DNA of 64,000 bases from Aliivibrio salmonicida LFI1238 (GCF_000196495.1 NC_011312.1:2604001-2668000), one strand, 5' to 3'. Numbered from the stretch's first letter, positions 28,016-38,028 are shown. The notes: a model not told the origin generated them from the letters alone. Translations and numbers: made by a program.

Positions 28016-28330
28016 ATGCAAAAAGATAAAAAGAGAACACCAGAGCAATGGCACGCTCTATTTGAATCTCAGCAATCTAGCAAGCTTAGTGCCGCTGAAT
28101 TTTGTCGTAACCATAATATTCTGCCAAAGACATTTAGTGCACGTAAAGCACGATGGAAACAAAAGATTAACGCTTCTACTTTCTTGAAAGTAGAAGCGTT
28201 AACATCAACTATCATCGCCACTCCACAATTACCAGATATTCAACTTTCTATCGGAAAATTGCGATTAACATTGCCAGCTAATACTGAACCTCACTGGATA
28301 GGACTCTTATTAAAAGGGTATCAATCATGA
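28016..28330 (+). CDS. tnpA: IS66 accessory protein TnpA, copy 1
   Basis: A 104-residue basic protein of the IS66 first-gene type (RTPEQWHALFESQQSSKLSAAEFCRNH), with a helix-turn-helix-like N-terminal half, needed with TnpB for IS66 transposition. Its stop overlaps the tnpB start by four bases (ATGA), showing coupled translation. Confidence 0.9.
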   Translation: MQKDKKRTPEQWHALFESQQSSKLSAAEFCRNHNILPKTFSARKARWKQKINASTFLKVEALTSTIIATPQLPDIQLSIGKLRLTLPANTEPHWIGLLLKGYQS

Positions 28331-28674
28331 ATGTATTTACTGATATTTCCACCATTTATCTTCATCGTGATTTTGTCGATTTTCGCAAGGCCATTAATGG
28401 CCTTGTCGTGATTGTTGAGCAAGAAATGCAACTATCACCGTTTAGTGATGCTCTATTTATATTTTGCAATAAGCCTCGTGATAAACTCAAAATATTGTAT
28501 TGGGATAAAACAGGATTCGCTTTATGGTACAAGCGATTAGATGAAGACCGCTTCAAATGGCCACGAAATATAAATAACGATACGTTAGCATTATCAGAGC
28601 AGCAACTGACACTGCTATTACAAGGTTTTGATATCTTAGGACATCAACCGGTACATTATCAAACAACCCTTTAA
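28327..28674 (+). CDS. tnpB: IS66 accessory protein TnpB (Orf2 family), copy 1
   Basis: 115 residues of the IS66 Orf2 family: IYLHRDFVDFRKAINGLV, LFIFCNKPRDKLKILYWDKTGFALWYKRL and FKWP are the standard motifs. It differs from copies 2 and 3 at one residue (Ile instead of Val in FTDISTIY). Confidence 0.92.
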   Translation: MNVFTDISTIYLHRDFVDFRKAINGLVVIVEQEMQLSPFSDALFIFCNKPRDKLKILYWDKTGFALWYKRLDEDRFKWPRNINNDTLALSEQQLTLLLQGFDILGHQPVHYQTTL

Positions 28675-28745
28675 ATAGTTGATTCTCAGTCAAGAATAGG
28701 AGGCAACCGATTGATTACCTGTATTATCGTTATATAGTCATCTAC

Positions 28746-30235
28746 ATGACTGATAAAATAAAACCACTTCCTGATACCATTGACGAGCTGAAAGCACTTG
28801 TGCTTCAGCTTGAAAATAAATATAACCGTCTTCTAGAGCAATTTCGACTGGCTCAACATCAGCGCTTTGGTAAAAGCAGTGAATCTGACTCGACTCAATT
28901 TGATTTATTCAATGAAACAGAAGAAGAAATCATCATTGAAAATGATGACACACAAACGATTACCTACACTCGTCAAAAGCCAAAACGCCAACGCTTACCT
29001 GAAGACTTACCGCGTACTGTTATTATCCACGACATAAAAGATAAAACTTGTAAGTGTTGCGGTCTAGAGATGCATGCGATGGGTAAAGACATCAGTGAAA
29101 AGTTGGAATTTGTACCAGCTAAAGTGGAAGTTATTCAACATGTTCGTCCTAAATATGCTTGCCGAAATTGTGAAAAAAACAATACTTCAGTAGACATTAA
29201 ACAAGCCCCAATGCCAGCGTCACCAATCCCTAAAGGGATTGCGACCGCAAGTTTACTTGCTCAAATTATTACGGCTAAATTTCAATACAGTCTTCCACTT
29301 TATCGTCAAGAAACGTTATTTCAGCAATGGGGTATCATTATTGGACGGCGAACGATGGCGGATTGGTTAATAAAATGCTCGGTACTATTTACCCCTCTTA
29401 ATAACGAGTTACATCGTATTTCGCTTGAACATCCCCCTCTGCATTGTGATGATACATCGGTAAATCTGTTGGATGTTGCAAAAGTCGACAATGTTATATG
29501 TGGGTCTACTGCTCTGGCTATGATTCTCCAGGCTCTGGTGTTTTGCCTGGAATTGTACTTTATGATTATCAATCTAGCAGGCATGGCTACCATCCAGTTA
29601 ACTTTTTAAAAGGTTATAACGGGTATTTACATACCGATGGTTACCAAGGTTATGAACAAACTGAAGCGATTTTAGTTGGCTGTTGGGCACACGCACGTCG
29701 ACGATTTATTGAGGCTCAACGTGTTCAAGTAAAAGGGAAAACAGGGAGTGCAGATTGGGTATTGAGTAAAATCCAAAAGCTATACCGGATCGAATCGTTA
29801 TTAAAAGAGGCTTCCCCTGAAGCCAAGTATGTTGCTAGGCAGACAGAAGCCCGCGATTTACTTAAAGAGCTCCGTGATTGGCTTGATAGCGCAGTTAGTC
29901 GAGTATCACCTAAAACAAAATTAGGTGAGGCGATTAGCTATACATTAAATCAATGGGATAAATTAGTTCGTTATATTGATGATGGATTGTTATCTATTGA
30001 TAACAATCGAGCAGAGCGAGCGGTTAAACCGTTTGTTATCGGCCGGAAAAACTGGTTATTTTCGGGTTCAACGGCTGGTGCAGATTCAAGTGCAATGCTT
30101 TACAGCATTGTAGAAACAGCAAAGGCAAACGGATTAATCCCTTACGATTATATTAGGTATTGTCTAGATCGTTTATGTGTTGGATCGCCAGATATCGATT
30201 CACTTTTACCTTGGAATGTAAAAGACAAGGTGTAG
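28746..30235 (+). pseudogene. tnpC: IS66 transposase TnpC, copy 1, frameshifted
   Basis: Compared with the intact 495-residue copy 2, this gene carries a dense patch of changes at about 29422-29490, including a net two-base insertion that shifts the frame. The N-terminal part (28746-29609) ends early. The patch falls on the first catalytic Asp region: copy 2 reads LHCDETTVNVLD, this copy LHCDDTSVNLLD. The remainder, including YNGYLHTDGYQGYEQTEA and DNNRAERAVKPF, is readable in the other frame to 30235. Confidence 0.9.
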
Positions 30236-31494
30236 TTCCCCGCACGTTTACTGCCTTTTTAAAAAACAATCCAAGAACAAATGAACCGAGCCGGATACCA
30301 ACAAAAATCGATGTAAAACCAGCAATGGCTTTTAACACCGATTCATTAGATACCGCAAATAATGCAGGGATAACAACAGAGGTGGCCGCCAATAAGCTCA
30401 TTCTTCGTGCAATTAATTCATAATGAACCGACGATTCATTAGGTTTAAAAAAACGCTTATATAGATCAAACGTAGCGACCGTTGCCATCGAGTTATAGGT
30501 CGAATCTAATGTCGACATCGCAGCCGCAGCCAACGCAGAAATAATAAGGCCGACAACAATAGGGTTTGTATGATTAAACACAAAATCCAAAATAACTTCA
30601 TTGCTGTTTGTGAAATGTTGGTCTTGATAAAACACACTTAACAAAGCGCCAATAATGGCAAAGAATAAATACACAAAAAAAGCACCATACCCACAAAGTA
30701 ACATGGATTTTTGAGCTGTCTTTTCACATTTTGTTGCCAACGTACGCTGAATGATCAGTTGATTCGTTCCATACACGCTTAAATGTAGAAAGCTCACGGC
30801 AATCACGCCTGCCCATAATGTTGTGTCTACCCCAAAATTAAACTCAAGATTAATAATATTAAGATGTTCGCGAGACACTACGCTCGGCGTATTAATTTCT
30901 ATCAATAGAAATACAAAAATACAAAGACTGCCCACAAGTAAAACGGCAGACTGCAATACATCAGTCCAAATAACCGTAGAAATGCCACCGAAATACGTAT
31001 ACACCGCCGTAAATACACTCATCGCGATGATTGCTTCCGAGATATTAATCGGTAAAACTTGCACCAAAATCAACGCGACCGCATAAAGAACAATCCCTGA
31101 TGAGATGCATTGAACTAAAATGAACACTATTGAATTGATGGTTCGAGCATACACGCCAAAACGAAGCTCTAAATATTCATAGATCGACGTTAATCCAAGT
31201 TTATAAAACACAGGAACAAAAAAAATCACCGTAAAAAAGATAACAATGGGATAGTTAAGATGAATACTCATCACTTCCATTCCAGAGCTATAAACCCACC
31301 CCGGCATGCCCACAAATGTCATTGTACTAATGTAAGTTGCCAGTATCGAAACACCCGCGGTAAACCAGCCAAACTGCTTCCCCCCAGTGGAGAAGTCCCC
31401 CTGCTTTACTATGGCGTTTATTCACAAGATAACTGATGAACATGGTCGAAAACACATAGATCGCCACCACCACAAAACTTGAATACGTAACCAT

Positions 31495-31821
31495 TTATAA
31501 TTATTCCTGTCTTCCTGAGAAAATGATCAGCACCAATATTACTTAAAATTCATCCAGTTTAATCAAACCACAATAACAAACGTGATAAAAATCACTAACA
31601 AATGCTGAAAAAGCACACAGCGATGATAAGACATAGCCATAATGAGATCATGATCTCTAAAAAAGAAAAAATGGGTACGCACCCATTTTAAACTCGACTT
31701 GGATCACGATCTTTGATCTCTAAAAAAACTATGATTCACCATAAAAGTAAATCATCAAAACGCACAGTTCTACCAGTGCTGAAATAAAACTAACTAATGG
31801 ATTAAATAAGGTTTGATAAAG
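31495..31821. promoter_or_regulatory. Divergent control region between the symporter and MFS genes, with palindromes
   Basis: 327 bases without a gene. It holds the perfect palindrome GAGATCATGATCTC at 31644-31657 and the inverted repeat AAAATGGGT-ACGC-ACCCATTTT at 31668-31689. TGATCTCTAAAAAA from the first palindrome recurs at 31713-31726. These are good candidate operators, possibly for the LacI-type regulator encoded 2.5 kb away. The promoters of both genes must lie here. Confidence 0.5.
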
Positions 31822-33117
31822 ATGACTACCAAAAAACACATGAGTGAAGTCCCAATAGCCCAAAGAATAGCAGCCTATTTAGCCATTCTTGTTGGCTATT
31901 TTTTCTACTGCTATAACTTTGTAATTATTGATTATGTTCGCCCTTATATTGTAGAGGCCTACGATGGTATTAGCCTTGCTGACACCGCACAATTCTATAC
32001 TTGGCAATCAGTTGGGGCTCTTATTGGTGCGTTGAGTTGTGCTTGGGTTGCTTCCAACTTTGGTAAAAAATCGACATTAATCGTGATCACCGCTCTCAAT
32101 GGTGGCGCAACAATTCTCAATATGATGTTTACCGATTACACCATGTGGGCACTAATGCGATTCATCATCGGTATTTCACTTGGTGGCTACTTCACTGTTG
32201 CGGTGAGTTTAATGATTGGCCTTTTCACACCAACGGTACGAGGAAAATTAACCGCATTCGCTTCTTCAATGTTCTCTGTCGCTCTAATGGTCATGGGCGC
32301 TTACGCGGCCTTCATTACCAGTATTGATGCTCCTTGGCAGAGCCTAATGTGGGTTGGTGGTATTCCTCCGTTAGTCGCTGCTGCCATTATGATTTTTATT
32401 CTACCAAACGATAAAAAGATCATTGCTTATGGTGAAGAAAGCGAAAACGACGCAGCAAATAATGACACTCCAGTGAAAAAAGGGACCTGGGGCGAGATGC
32501 TAAGTAAGCCTTATCGCACAATAACCATTACTTGTTTATTACTGGCAGGCCTGAACTTTTATGGATATCAATTTTTTAGTGGCTTTGTAACAACTTACTT
32601 ACGCGACGTTCGCCAATTTGACGGTGCAACCATTGGTATGATTTTCTCAATATCTGCATTTGGTTCATTATTTGGTGCTTGGATATGGGGAGCCGTCGCT
32701 GATAAATATGGCCGTAAAGTAAATGCTTTCGGCTTCATTCTTGTCGGAATTATGGTGTCAATTTTCTTTATTGCGCCAAGTGACGTCATGATTGGTAGTT
32801 TAAATATGCTCGCTCTATTAGGGCTTATATACAACTTTGGACTTTCTGCATCTGCCGTATGGGGAGGATATTTTTCTGAACTGTTTCCCGCTCATCTGCG
32901 CAGCTACGGTGCTGCACTCTTTCATGGTGGTCGTATTATCGGGATGTGGGCTCCAATGGTTCTTGTTTTCATTCAAGAGCGTTCAAGCCTTGAAACTACA
33001 ATGTGGGGGTCTCCAATCATCTGGATCCTAGCGGGTCTGCTGTGGTTATCACTACCTGAAACGTTGAAAGATGGCATTTTTGATAGAAATAAAAAGCGTA
33101 AAACAGCACAAGCCTAA
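31822..33117 (+). CDS. Major facilitator superfamily transporter (sugar/organic acid type)
   Basis: A 431-residue, 12-helix transporter. The first ATG gives MTTKKHMSEVPIAQR before helix 1 (IAAYLAILVGYFFYCYNFVIIDYV). The loop 2-3 motif appears as ASNFGKKST, another family motif as LMRFIIGISLGGYFTVAVSLM, and the second-half loop as GAVADKYGRKVNAFG. PAHLRSYGAALFHGGRI resembles the ELFP.R.R motif of metabolite:proton symporters (YFSELFPAHLRSYG). An upstream in-frame TTG (31813) is less likely. It is followed by the SnoaL-like gene after a hairpin, so the two are probably one unit. Substrate unknown. Confidence 0.85.
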   Translation: MTTKKHMSEVPIAQRIAAYLAILVGYFFYCYNFVIIDYVRPYIVEAYDGISLADTAQFYTWQSVGALIGALSCAWVASNFGKKSTLIVITALNGGATILNMMFTDYTMWALMRFIIGISLGGYFTVAVSLMIGLFTPTVRGKLTAFASSMFSVALMVMGAYAAFITSIDAPWQSLMWVGGIPPLVAAAIMIFILPNDKKIIAYGEESENDAANNDTPVKKGTWGEMLSKPYRTITITCLLLAGLNFYGYQFFSGFVTTYLRDVRQFDGATIGMIFSISAFGSLFGAWIWGAVADKYGRKVNAFGFILVGIMVSIFFIAPSDVMIGSLNMLALLGLIYNFGLSASAVWGGYFSELFPAHLRSYGAALFHGGRIIGMWAPMVLVFIQERSSLETTMWGSPIIWILAGLLWLSLPETLKDGIFDRNKKRKTAQA

Positions 33118-33146
33118 TTCAAAATAAGTTACTCACAATCAAAATA

Positions 33147-33168
33147 GGCGAGCTTCATTAAGCTCGCC
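33147..33168 (+). other. Hairpin between the MFS and SnoaL-like genes
   Basis: A perfect nine-pair stem GGCGAGCTT / AAGCTCGCC with a CATT loop, without a T run. It may stabilise or partly end the upstream transcript. Confidence 0.55.
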
Positions 33169-33188
33169 AATATTAAGAGAGAAATAAG

Positions 33189-34205
33189 ATGTCTAAATAT
33201 CAAGAAGCAAAACGAATCGTTCGTGCATATTTTGATGCGATAGAAAACGCAACTCACGAAAATGTATCCGACATACTAAAAGCACACACTTCTGACGATT
33301 ATTTATGGCGCAGTGTTTATCCATTTCGTGAACAAAAAGGGGCACAAGCTGCTGCAGATACTTTTTGGTCACCGATACTAAAATCAATGACACGCATGCA
33401 ACGTCGTCAAGATATCTTCATCGGTGGTAATAACGAAATTAATCCAGATGAAATTTGGGTAATGAGTATGGGCCACTTTATGGGTCTATTCGATGCTGAA
33501 TTTTTAGGTATGCGCCCTACCGGAAAAATAATGAATGTTCGTTATGCTGAATTTAACTGCGTTCAAAATGGAAAAATAACGAAAACAGGTCTTTTCTTAG
33601 ACCTTTTAGGCATGATGGACCAAGCGGGTTGCTATCCATTACCCCCTTCAACCGGTAAGCATTTTGTTTATCCTGGACCACGCAACCATGATGGTCTGTT
33701 GTTTGAAGATGCTGCACCAGAAGAAGGAATTGCAACGCTGGCATTGGTGAATAAAATGGTCGATGACCTTTCAGCCCTTAATGACAGTGGTGCAATGGGA
33801 TGCCCTCCTGAAGTCTTAGCAAAAAGCTGGTCTAAAGATATGATTTGGTATGGCCCTTGTGGTATCGGTGCTTCTTACACCATCCCTCGCTACCAACAAC
33901 AACATCAATTACCATTCCGTAATAACTTAAAAGATAAAAAATTCAATGGTCACGTCTGTCGCTTTGCTGAGGGGAATTTTTCGTGTTTCTTCGGATGGCC
34001 AAATCTATCAAATACGCCAACAGGTGGTTTCTTGGGTATGACTGGCGGCGAAGTGCGTGCTGATATGCAAGTCGTCGATGTGTATTACCGAGATAACGAT
34101 AAACTGTCTGAAAACTGGGTATTAATCGATCTTCCTTATTGGCTAAAACAACAAGGCTTAGATGTTTTTGAACGAACTCAAACAATCATGAATCCTGAGT
34201 TGTAA
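33189..34205 (+). CDS. Tandem SnoaL/NTF2-like domain protein
   Basis: A 338-residue soluble protein made of two cone-fold (SnoaL or NTF2-like) halves. Residues 1-150 hold ARIV-type helix EAKRIVRAYFDAIENA, then MGHFMGLFDAEFLGMRPTGK and ITKTGLFLDLLGMMDQAG. Residues 180-335 hold the weaker second copy ending VVDVYYRDNDKLSENWVLIDLPYWLKQQGLDVFER. Such folds serve as cyclases, isomerases, dehydratases or binding proteins; no specific reaction can be named. Its place between an MFS transporter and a LacI regulator suggests breakdown of an imported small molecule. AGAGAG precedes the ATG. Confidence 0.7.
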   Translation: MSKYQEAKRIVRAYFDAIENATHENVSDILKAHTSDDYLWRSVYPFREQKGAQAAADTFWSPILKSMTRMQRRQDIFIGGNNEINPDEIWVMSMGHFMGLFDAEFLGMRPTGKIMNVRYAEFNCVQNGKITKTGLFLDLLGMMDQAGCYPLPPSTGKHFVYPGPRNHDGLLFEDAAPEEGIATLALVNKMVDDLSALNDSGAMGCPPEVLAKSWSKDMIWYGPCGIGASYTIPRYQQQHQLPFRNNLKDKKFNGHVCRFAEGNFSCFFGWPNLSNTPTGGFLGMTGGEVRADMQVVDVYYRDNDKLSENWVLIDLPYWLKQQGLDVFERTQTIMNPEL

Positions 34206-34314
34206 TATACCCAAAATAACGAATAATCTTTTAGATTATCGCAACCTTATCCGGTGTGTGCCTTATCATAAATGAGGCACTCTCCCATCACCGTTTAGAC
34301 GTTGAGTTTATGAA

Positions 34315-34334
34315 TACCATTTTATTCTATGGTA
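34315..34334. promoter_or_regulatory. Inverted repeat upstream of the LacI-type gene
   Basis: TACCAT and ATGGTA, separated by eight bases, lie about 40 bases before the regulator start, where an autoregulatory operator would sit. Confidence 0.35.
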
Positions 34335-34372
34335 GACTCTAAGCAACTTAATTGACTGATAATCAATAAAAT

Positions 34373-35383
34373 ATGACGCTTCCAAAATTAATGATAACGT
34401 CTAAAGACGTAGCAAAACTTGCCGGAGTTTCTCAATCTACGGTTTCTCGTGTTTTTATTCCTGGTAGCTCCGCATCAGAAAAAACAAAGCAAAAGGTATT
34501 TGAAGCAGCAAAAGCCTTAAACTACCGACCAAATGCATTTGCCCGCAGTTTAACGACCAATGAATCGAAACTTATTGGTTTAGTTTTTCCTGATGCCGAC
34601 TACCCAATCCACATGAAAACACTGCAATTAATCTCTAATGAATTACAGAAAAAAGGATTTTCAGCCGTATTGATCCCATGGCAACTAGATGAAGATAAAC
34701 AACATTCAATTCCTAATATCTTTCAGTACCGAGTTGATGGTGTCATTGCCGCTTCAGCAACGCTCAACAAATCGTTATACGAAGAATGTGAAGAGTTTAA
34801 TATTCCTATTATTCAATACGCCCGAGTAGTCGAAGGAACAAAAAGCAGTTATGTCATTAGTGATAACTACACCGCAGGTCAAATAGCCGCTCAACATTTT
34901 CATAAAAGCAATGTGAAATCGGCATTATATTTAACTGGTGAAGTACCTACATTTACTAACGACGAACGTAAATTTGGTTTTTGCACGACTTTCGAAGAAT
35001 TAACAGGGAATAAAGCTCAAGTAGTCGAAGCAACTTATGATTATTCTGATTCAATCGATACTATTCGACAATTATTTTCTCAACCTCATCGACCTGAAGC
35101 TATCTTTTGCGCGACGGATAATTTAGCGATGGCAGCCATGGATGTGGCTCGTTTAGAGTGCGGCTTGCGCATACCAGAAGATCTTCAAGTAATTGGATTC
35201 GATAATATTCCTCAAACCGAGTGGCTAAATTATCAACTCACGACCTTTAAACAAGATTTTCAACGTTTAGCACGTGAATCCGTTAAGATCATTGTAGATC
35301 AGATAGAAAACAAAAATACAAACCTAGTAAGATTAATGATACCAGTCGCTTTTGTTGAACGAAAAACGACAATACAAAGTTAA
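34373..35383 (+). CDS. LacI-family transcriptional regulator
   Basis: A 336-residue repressor-type protein. The helix-turn-helix SKDVAKLAGVSQSTVSRVF lies at about 9-29, with the hinge motif YRPNAFARSL, and a periplasmic-binding-like ligand domain follows (LIGLVFPDADYP, FDNIPQTEWLNYQLTTFKQD near the end). A second Met at residue 5 is possible, but the ATG at 34373 is the first in frame. Most likely it controls the neighbouring transporter and SnoaL-like genes in response to their substrate; this is inferred from position only. Confidence 0.87.
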   Translation: MTLPKLMITSKDVAKLAGVSQSTVSRVFIPGSSASEKTKQKVFEAAKALNYRPNAFARSLTTNESKLIGLVFPDADYPIHMKTLQLISNELQKKGFSAVLIPWQLDEDKQHSIPNIFQYRVDGVIAASATLNKSLYEECEEFNIPIIQYARVVEGTKSSYVISDNYTAGQIAAQHFHKSNVKSALYLTGEVPTFTNDERKFGFCTTFEELTGNKAQVVEATYDYSDSIDTIRQLFSQPHRPEAIFCATDNLAMAAMDVARLECGLRIPEDLQVIGFDNIPQTEWLNYQLTTFKQDFQRLARESVKIIVDQIENKNTNLVRLMIPVAFVERKTTIQS

Positions 35384-35533
35384 TTGAATCACATCCAAAA
35401 GAGATAAGGCCTTTATAAACACGAAAGATCATATCTCTAGCACTTCCCTTCCTTTCCATGTAAAATCCGGCCTCCTTCATATCCATGAGATATGACCTGA
35501 CCTGAGATCAGAATACAACATTGGGAAGCAATC

Positions 35534-36922
35534 ATGTTTAAACCAGAACTACTTTCGCCAGCTGGCAGCCTTAAAAATATGCGTTACGCGTTTGCTTACG
35601 GTGCTGATGCTGTCTATGCAGGCCAACCACGTTACAGCCTTCGTGTTCGTAACAACGAATTCAACCATGAAAACCTAGAGATCGGTATTAACGAAGCGCA
35701 TGCGCAAGGTAAAAAACTGTATGTGGTATGTAACATCCAACCACATAACTCAAAGTTAAAAACCTTTATTCGTGATTTAACCCCTATCGTAGCAATGGGC
35801 CCTGATGCCTTAATCATGTCTGATCCTGGTTTAATCATGATGGTTCGTGAAGCTTTCCCTGAGGTTGTTATTCACCTATCAGTTCAAGCTAACGCAGTTA
35901 ACTGGGCAACCGTGAAGTTCTGGTCAACTCAAGGGGTTGAACGTGTGATCTTATCTCGTGAATTATCACTAGAAGAAATTGAAGAGATCCGTGAAAACTG
36001 TCCTGATACCGAATTAGAAATTTTTGTACACGGTGCGTTATGCATGGCGTACTCTGGTCGATGCTTACTTTCTGGCTACATGAACAAGCGCGATCCAAAC
36101 CAAGGCACATGTACAAATGCATGTCGTTGGGAATACAAAGCTGAAGAAGCAAAAGAAGACGAAAACGGTCAAATCGTTGAAGCTAATCCTATCGGTGTTG
36201 AGATTCAAGACGTAGAAGTTCAAGAAGAACGTCCCGACAATACATTAGGTTTAGGCAAACCAACTGACGAAGTGGTTCTTCTTTCTGAAGCACACCGCCC
36301 TGAAGAGAAAATGGCTGCATTTGAAGATGAGCATGGTACTTACATCATGAACTCTAAAGATCTTCGTGCTATCCAACACGTAGAGCGTCTAACCAAGATG
36401 GGCGTTCACTCGCTTAAAATCGAAGGTCGTACTAAGTCTTTCTATTACTGTGCGCGTACTGCTCAAGTATATCGTAAGGCGATTGATGATGCGGTTGCAG
36501 GTAAACCATTTGATGAAAGCCTAATGGGGACACTAGAGAGCCTAGCTCACCGTGGTTACACCGAAGGTTTCTTACGTCGTCATACACATGATACATACCA
36601 AAACTACGATTACGGTTACTCTATCTCTGATTCTCAGCAATTCGTTGGTGAATTCACGGGGAAACGTCGTGGTGATTTAGCGGAAGTTGATGTTAAAAAC
36701 AAATTCCTAGTGGGCGACTCTATTGAGATCATGACGCCACAAGGTAACTTAACCTTCACGCTAGAAATGATGGAAAACCGTAAGAGTGAAGCCGTTGATT
36801 CAGCGAAAGGAAATGGCCACTTTGTGTTCATCCCTGTTCCTGCAAACGTAGATTTAGAATACGGTCTATTAATGCGTAACTTACACACGGGTGAAGACAC
36901 TCGTAACCCACACGGTAAGTAA
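35534..36922 (+). CDS. trhP: tRNA 5-hydroxyuridine synthesis protein TrhP (U32 peptidase family)
   Basis: Formerly YegQ; it is needed for prephenate-dependent 5-hydroxylation of uridine-34 in tRNA. 462 residues. The start PELLSPAGSLKNMRYAFAYGADAVYAGQPRYSLR and the U32 signature region EIFVHGALCMAYSGRCLLSGYMNKRDPNQGTC (read as ELEIFVHGALCMAYSGRC) with its conserved Cys residues are clear, as is GVHSLKIEGRTKSFYY. The ferredoxin gene yfhL follows three bases later, and an electron-supply role for it is plausible. Confidence 0.95.
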   Translation: MFKPELLSPAGSLKNMRYAFAYGADAVYAGQPRYSLRVRNNEFNHENLEIGINEAHAQGKKLYVVCNIQPHNSKLKTFIRDLTPIVAMGPDALIMSDPGLIMMVREAFPEVVIHLSVQANAVNWATVKFWSTQGVERVILSRELSLEEIEEIRENCPDTELEIFVHGALCMAYSGRCLLSGYMNKRDPNQGTCTNACRWEYKAEEAKEDENGQIVEANPIGVEIQDVEVQEERPDNTLGLGKPTDEVVLLSEAHRPEEKMAAFEDEHGTYIMNSKDLRAIQHVERLTKMGVHSLKIEGRTKSFYYCARTAQVYRKAIDDAVAGKPFDESLMGTLESLAHRGYTEGFLRRHTHDTYQNYDYGYSISDSQQFVGEFTGKRRGDLAEVDVKNKFLVGDSIEIMTPQGNLTFTLEMMENRKSEAVDSAKGNGHFVFIPVPANVDLEYGLLMRNLHTGEDTRNPHGK

Positions 36923-36925
36923 GTA

Positions 36926-37180
36926 ATGGCGTTATTGATCAATAAAAAATGCATTAACTGTGATATGTGTGAGCCTGAGTGTCCAAACGAAGCGATCACC
37001 ATGGGCGACAAGATCTACGAAATCAATCCCGATCTTTGTACTGAATGTAAGGGACACTACGAAGTCCCTACGTGTCAGTCAGTTTGCCCGATTAACAATT
37101 GCGTTATTTCTGATCCAAACAACATAGAAACGGATGATCAGCTATTAGAAAAATTTGTGAAACTTCAAGGTCTCGCCTAG
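36926..37180 (+). CDS. yfhL: YfhL family 4Fe-4S ferredoxin
   Basis: A small two-cluster ferredoxin, 84 residues. Cluster ligands are CINCDMCEPECP and CTECKGHYEVPTCQSVCP; the eight-residue insertion between the second and third Cys of the second set is the mark of the YfhL/Alvin type, with low redox potential. The ATG is three bases after the trhP stop, so the two genes are co-expressed. Confidence 0.93.
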   Translation: MALLINKKCINCDMCEPECPNEAITMGDKIYEINPDLCTECKGHYEVPTCQSVCPINNCVISDPNNIETDDQLLEKFVKLQGLA

Positions 37181-37205
37181 TTTTTACTGCTCTTCTTGTT
37201 TCACT

Positions 37206-37246
37206 AAAAATGCCCAATGACCGTTAAATGTCATTGGGCATTTTTG
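37206..37246. terminator. Bidirectional terminator after yfhL
   Basis: The stem AAAAATGCCCAATGAC / GTCATTGGGCATTTTT with a short loop is very strong and A/T-flanked on both sides. Confidence 0.92.
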
Positions 37247-38028
37247 TATCTTAACGGTGTGTTTCTTATTTCTTGATAAGTCCATACGGCTTACCAAGAA
37301 ATATGTTCGGTTCATTTTGAATAGTGGGAGCGGCATGTGGTGTCTGCCAATCTAGTAACATTATCGCCAATACATTCCGATGTTCACCATCCGTCAAATC
37401 TGTACCTTCAGTCGTTGATGGCACCATGTTTTTTTGGCGATTAATATCATCTTGAATGTGTTTTTGTGTTTTATAAACAACAGGATCATTCTCTAATCCG
37501 GCCAATAAAAACGTAATTCCAACCTCTGAAATAATATCTTCTTTCGAACGTTCTAAAATTATATCGATGTTATTTCTAAGATAATCGTATATCCATTGAT
37601 GACCCGATTCTTTTAAAGGAAGTTGATAGTACTTTGAATCCGCCAACAGTATATGAGTTAAACCGTAAATTTTATTGCCAAATTGCTGTTGAGATAATCC
37701 GGCGTCTTTATCATCTGGATACGCTAATTTAAATGCCTCAATAAATTCATCAACCACATCTTGCTCGCCTAACTGGCGCAACCAATACACTTGATTAGCA
37801 AGTTGCGCTGCCCACGCCTTTATCATTGCTTCGTTCGTTGCGTACTTCTTAAAGTCATAATGACGAATGATTTCTCGCAGCTCTTTATCATTACGATGTT
37901 TTAAGCCATATTCATCCGCTCTTGCCATCGATCCTAAAAGATCAATACCAAGATATAAATACTCAGGCATCGTTTTCGTTGCTTGATAACGAAGGATACT
38001 GCGACTATCGCTCTCATCAATATAACTA

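Larger units (their letters stand above)
27935..30251 (+). mobile_element. IS66-family insertion sequence, copy 1
   Basis: A 2317-bp element with 23-bp inverted ends starting GTAAGCGTGCGGGGAACTAC (the right end has one mismatch), flanked by the 8-bp target duplication TGCCTTTT at 27927-27934 and 30252-30259. It carries tnpA, tnpB and a frameshifted tnpC. It is inserted in the symporter gene. Two further copies lie in this window. Confidence 0.95.
27621..31494 (-). pseudogene. Sodium:solute symporter (SSS family), broken by IS66 and a frameshift
   Basis: Read through, the gene would code for about 515 residues of an SSS-family transporter: N-terminus MVTYSSFVVVAIYVFSTMF, then SILATYISTMTFVGMPGWVYSSG, many membrane helices and LSAAAAMSTLD-like motif (ALAAAAMSTLDSTYNSMAT). 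Two lesions are visible. One extra C in the run at 31397-31401 shifts the frame; four Cs restore AGDFSTGGKQFGW. The IS66 copy at 27935-30251 splits FFKKA from NEKGVIVGSLGS, with the 8-bp duplication TGCCTTTT. Removing both gives an exact multiple of three (1548 bases). Substrate unknown. Divergent from an MFS transporter gene. Confidence 0.9.

Noticed and set aside
36634..37011. A 125-codon minus-strand frame over the end of trhP and start of yfhL
   Set aside because: Both plus-strand genes are clear family members, so this is a shadow.
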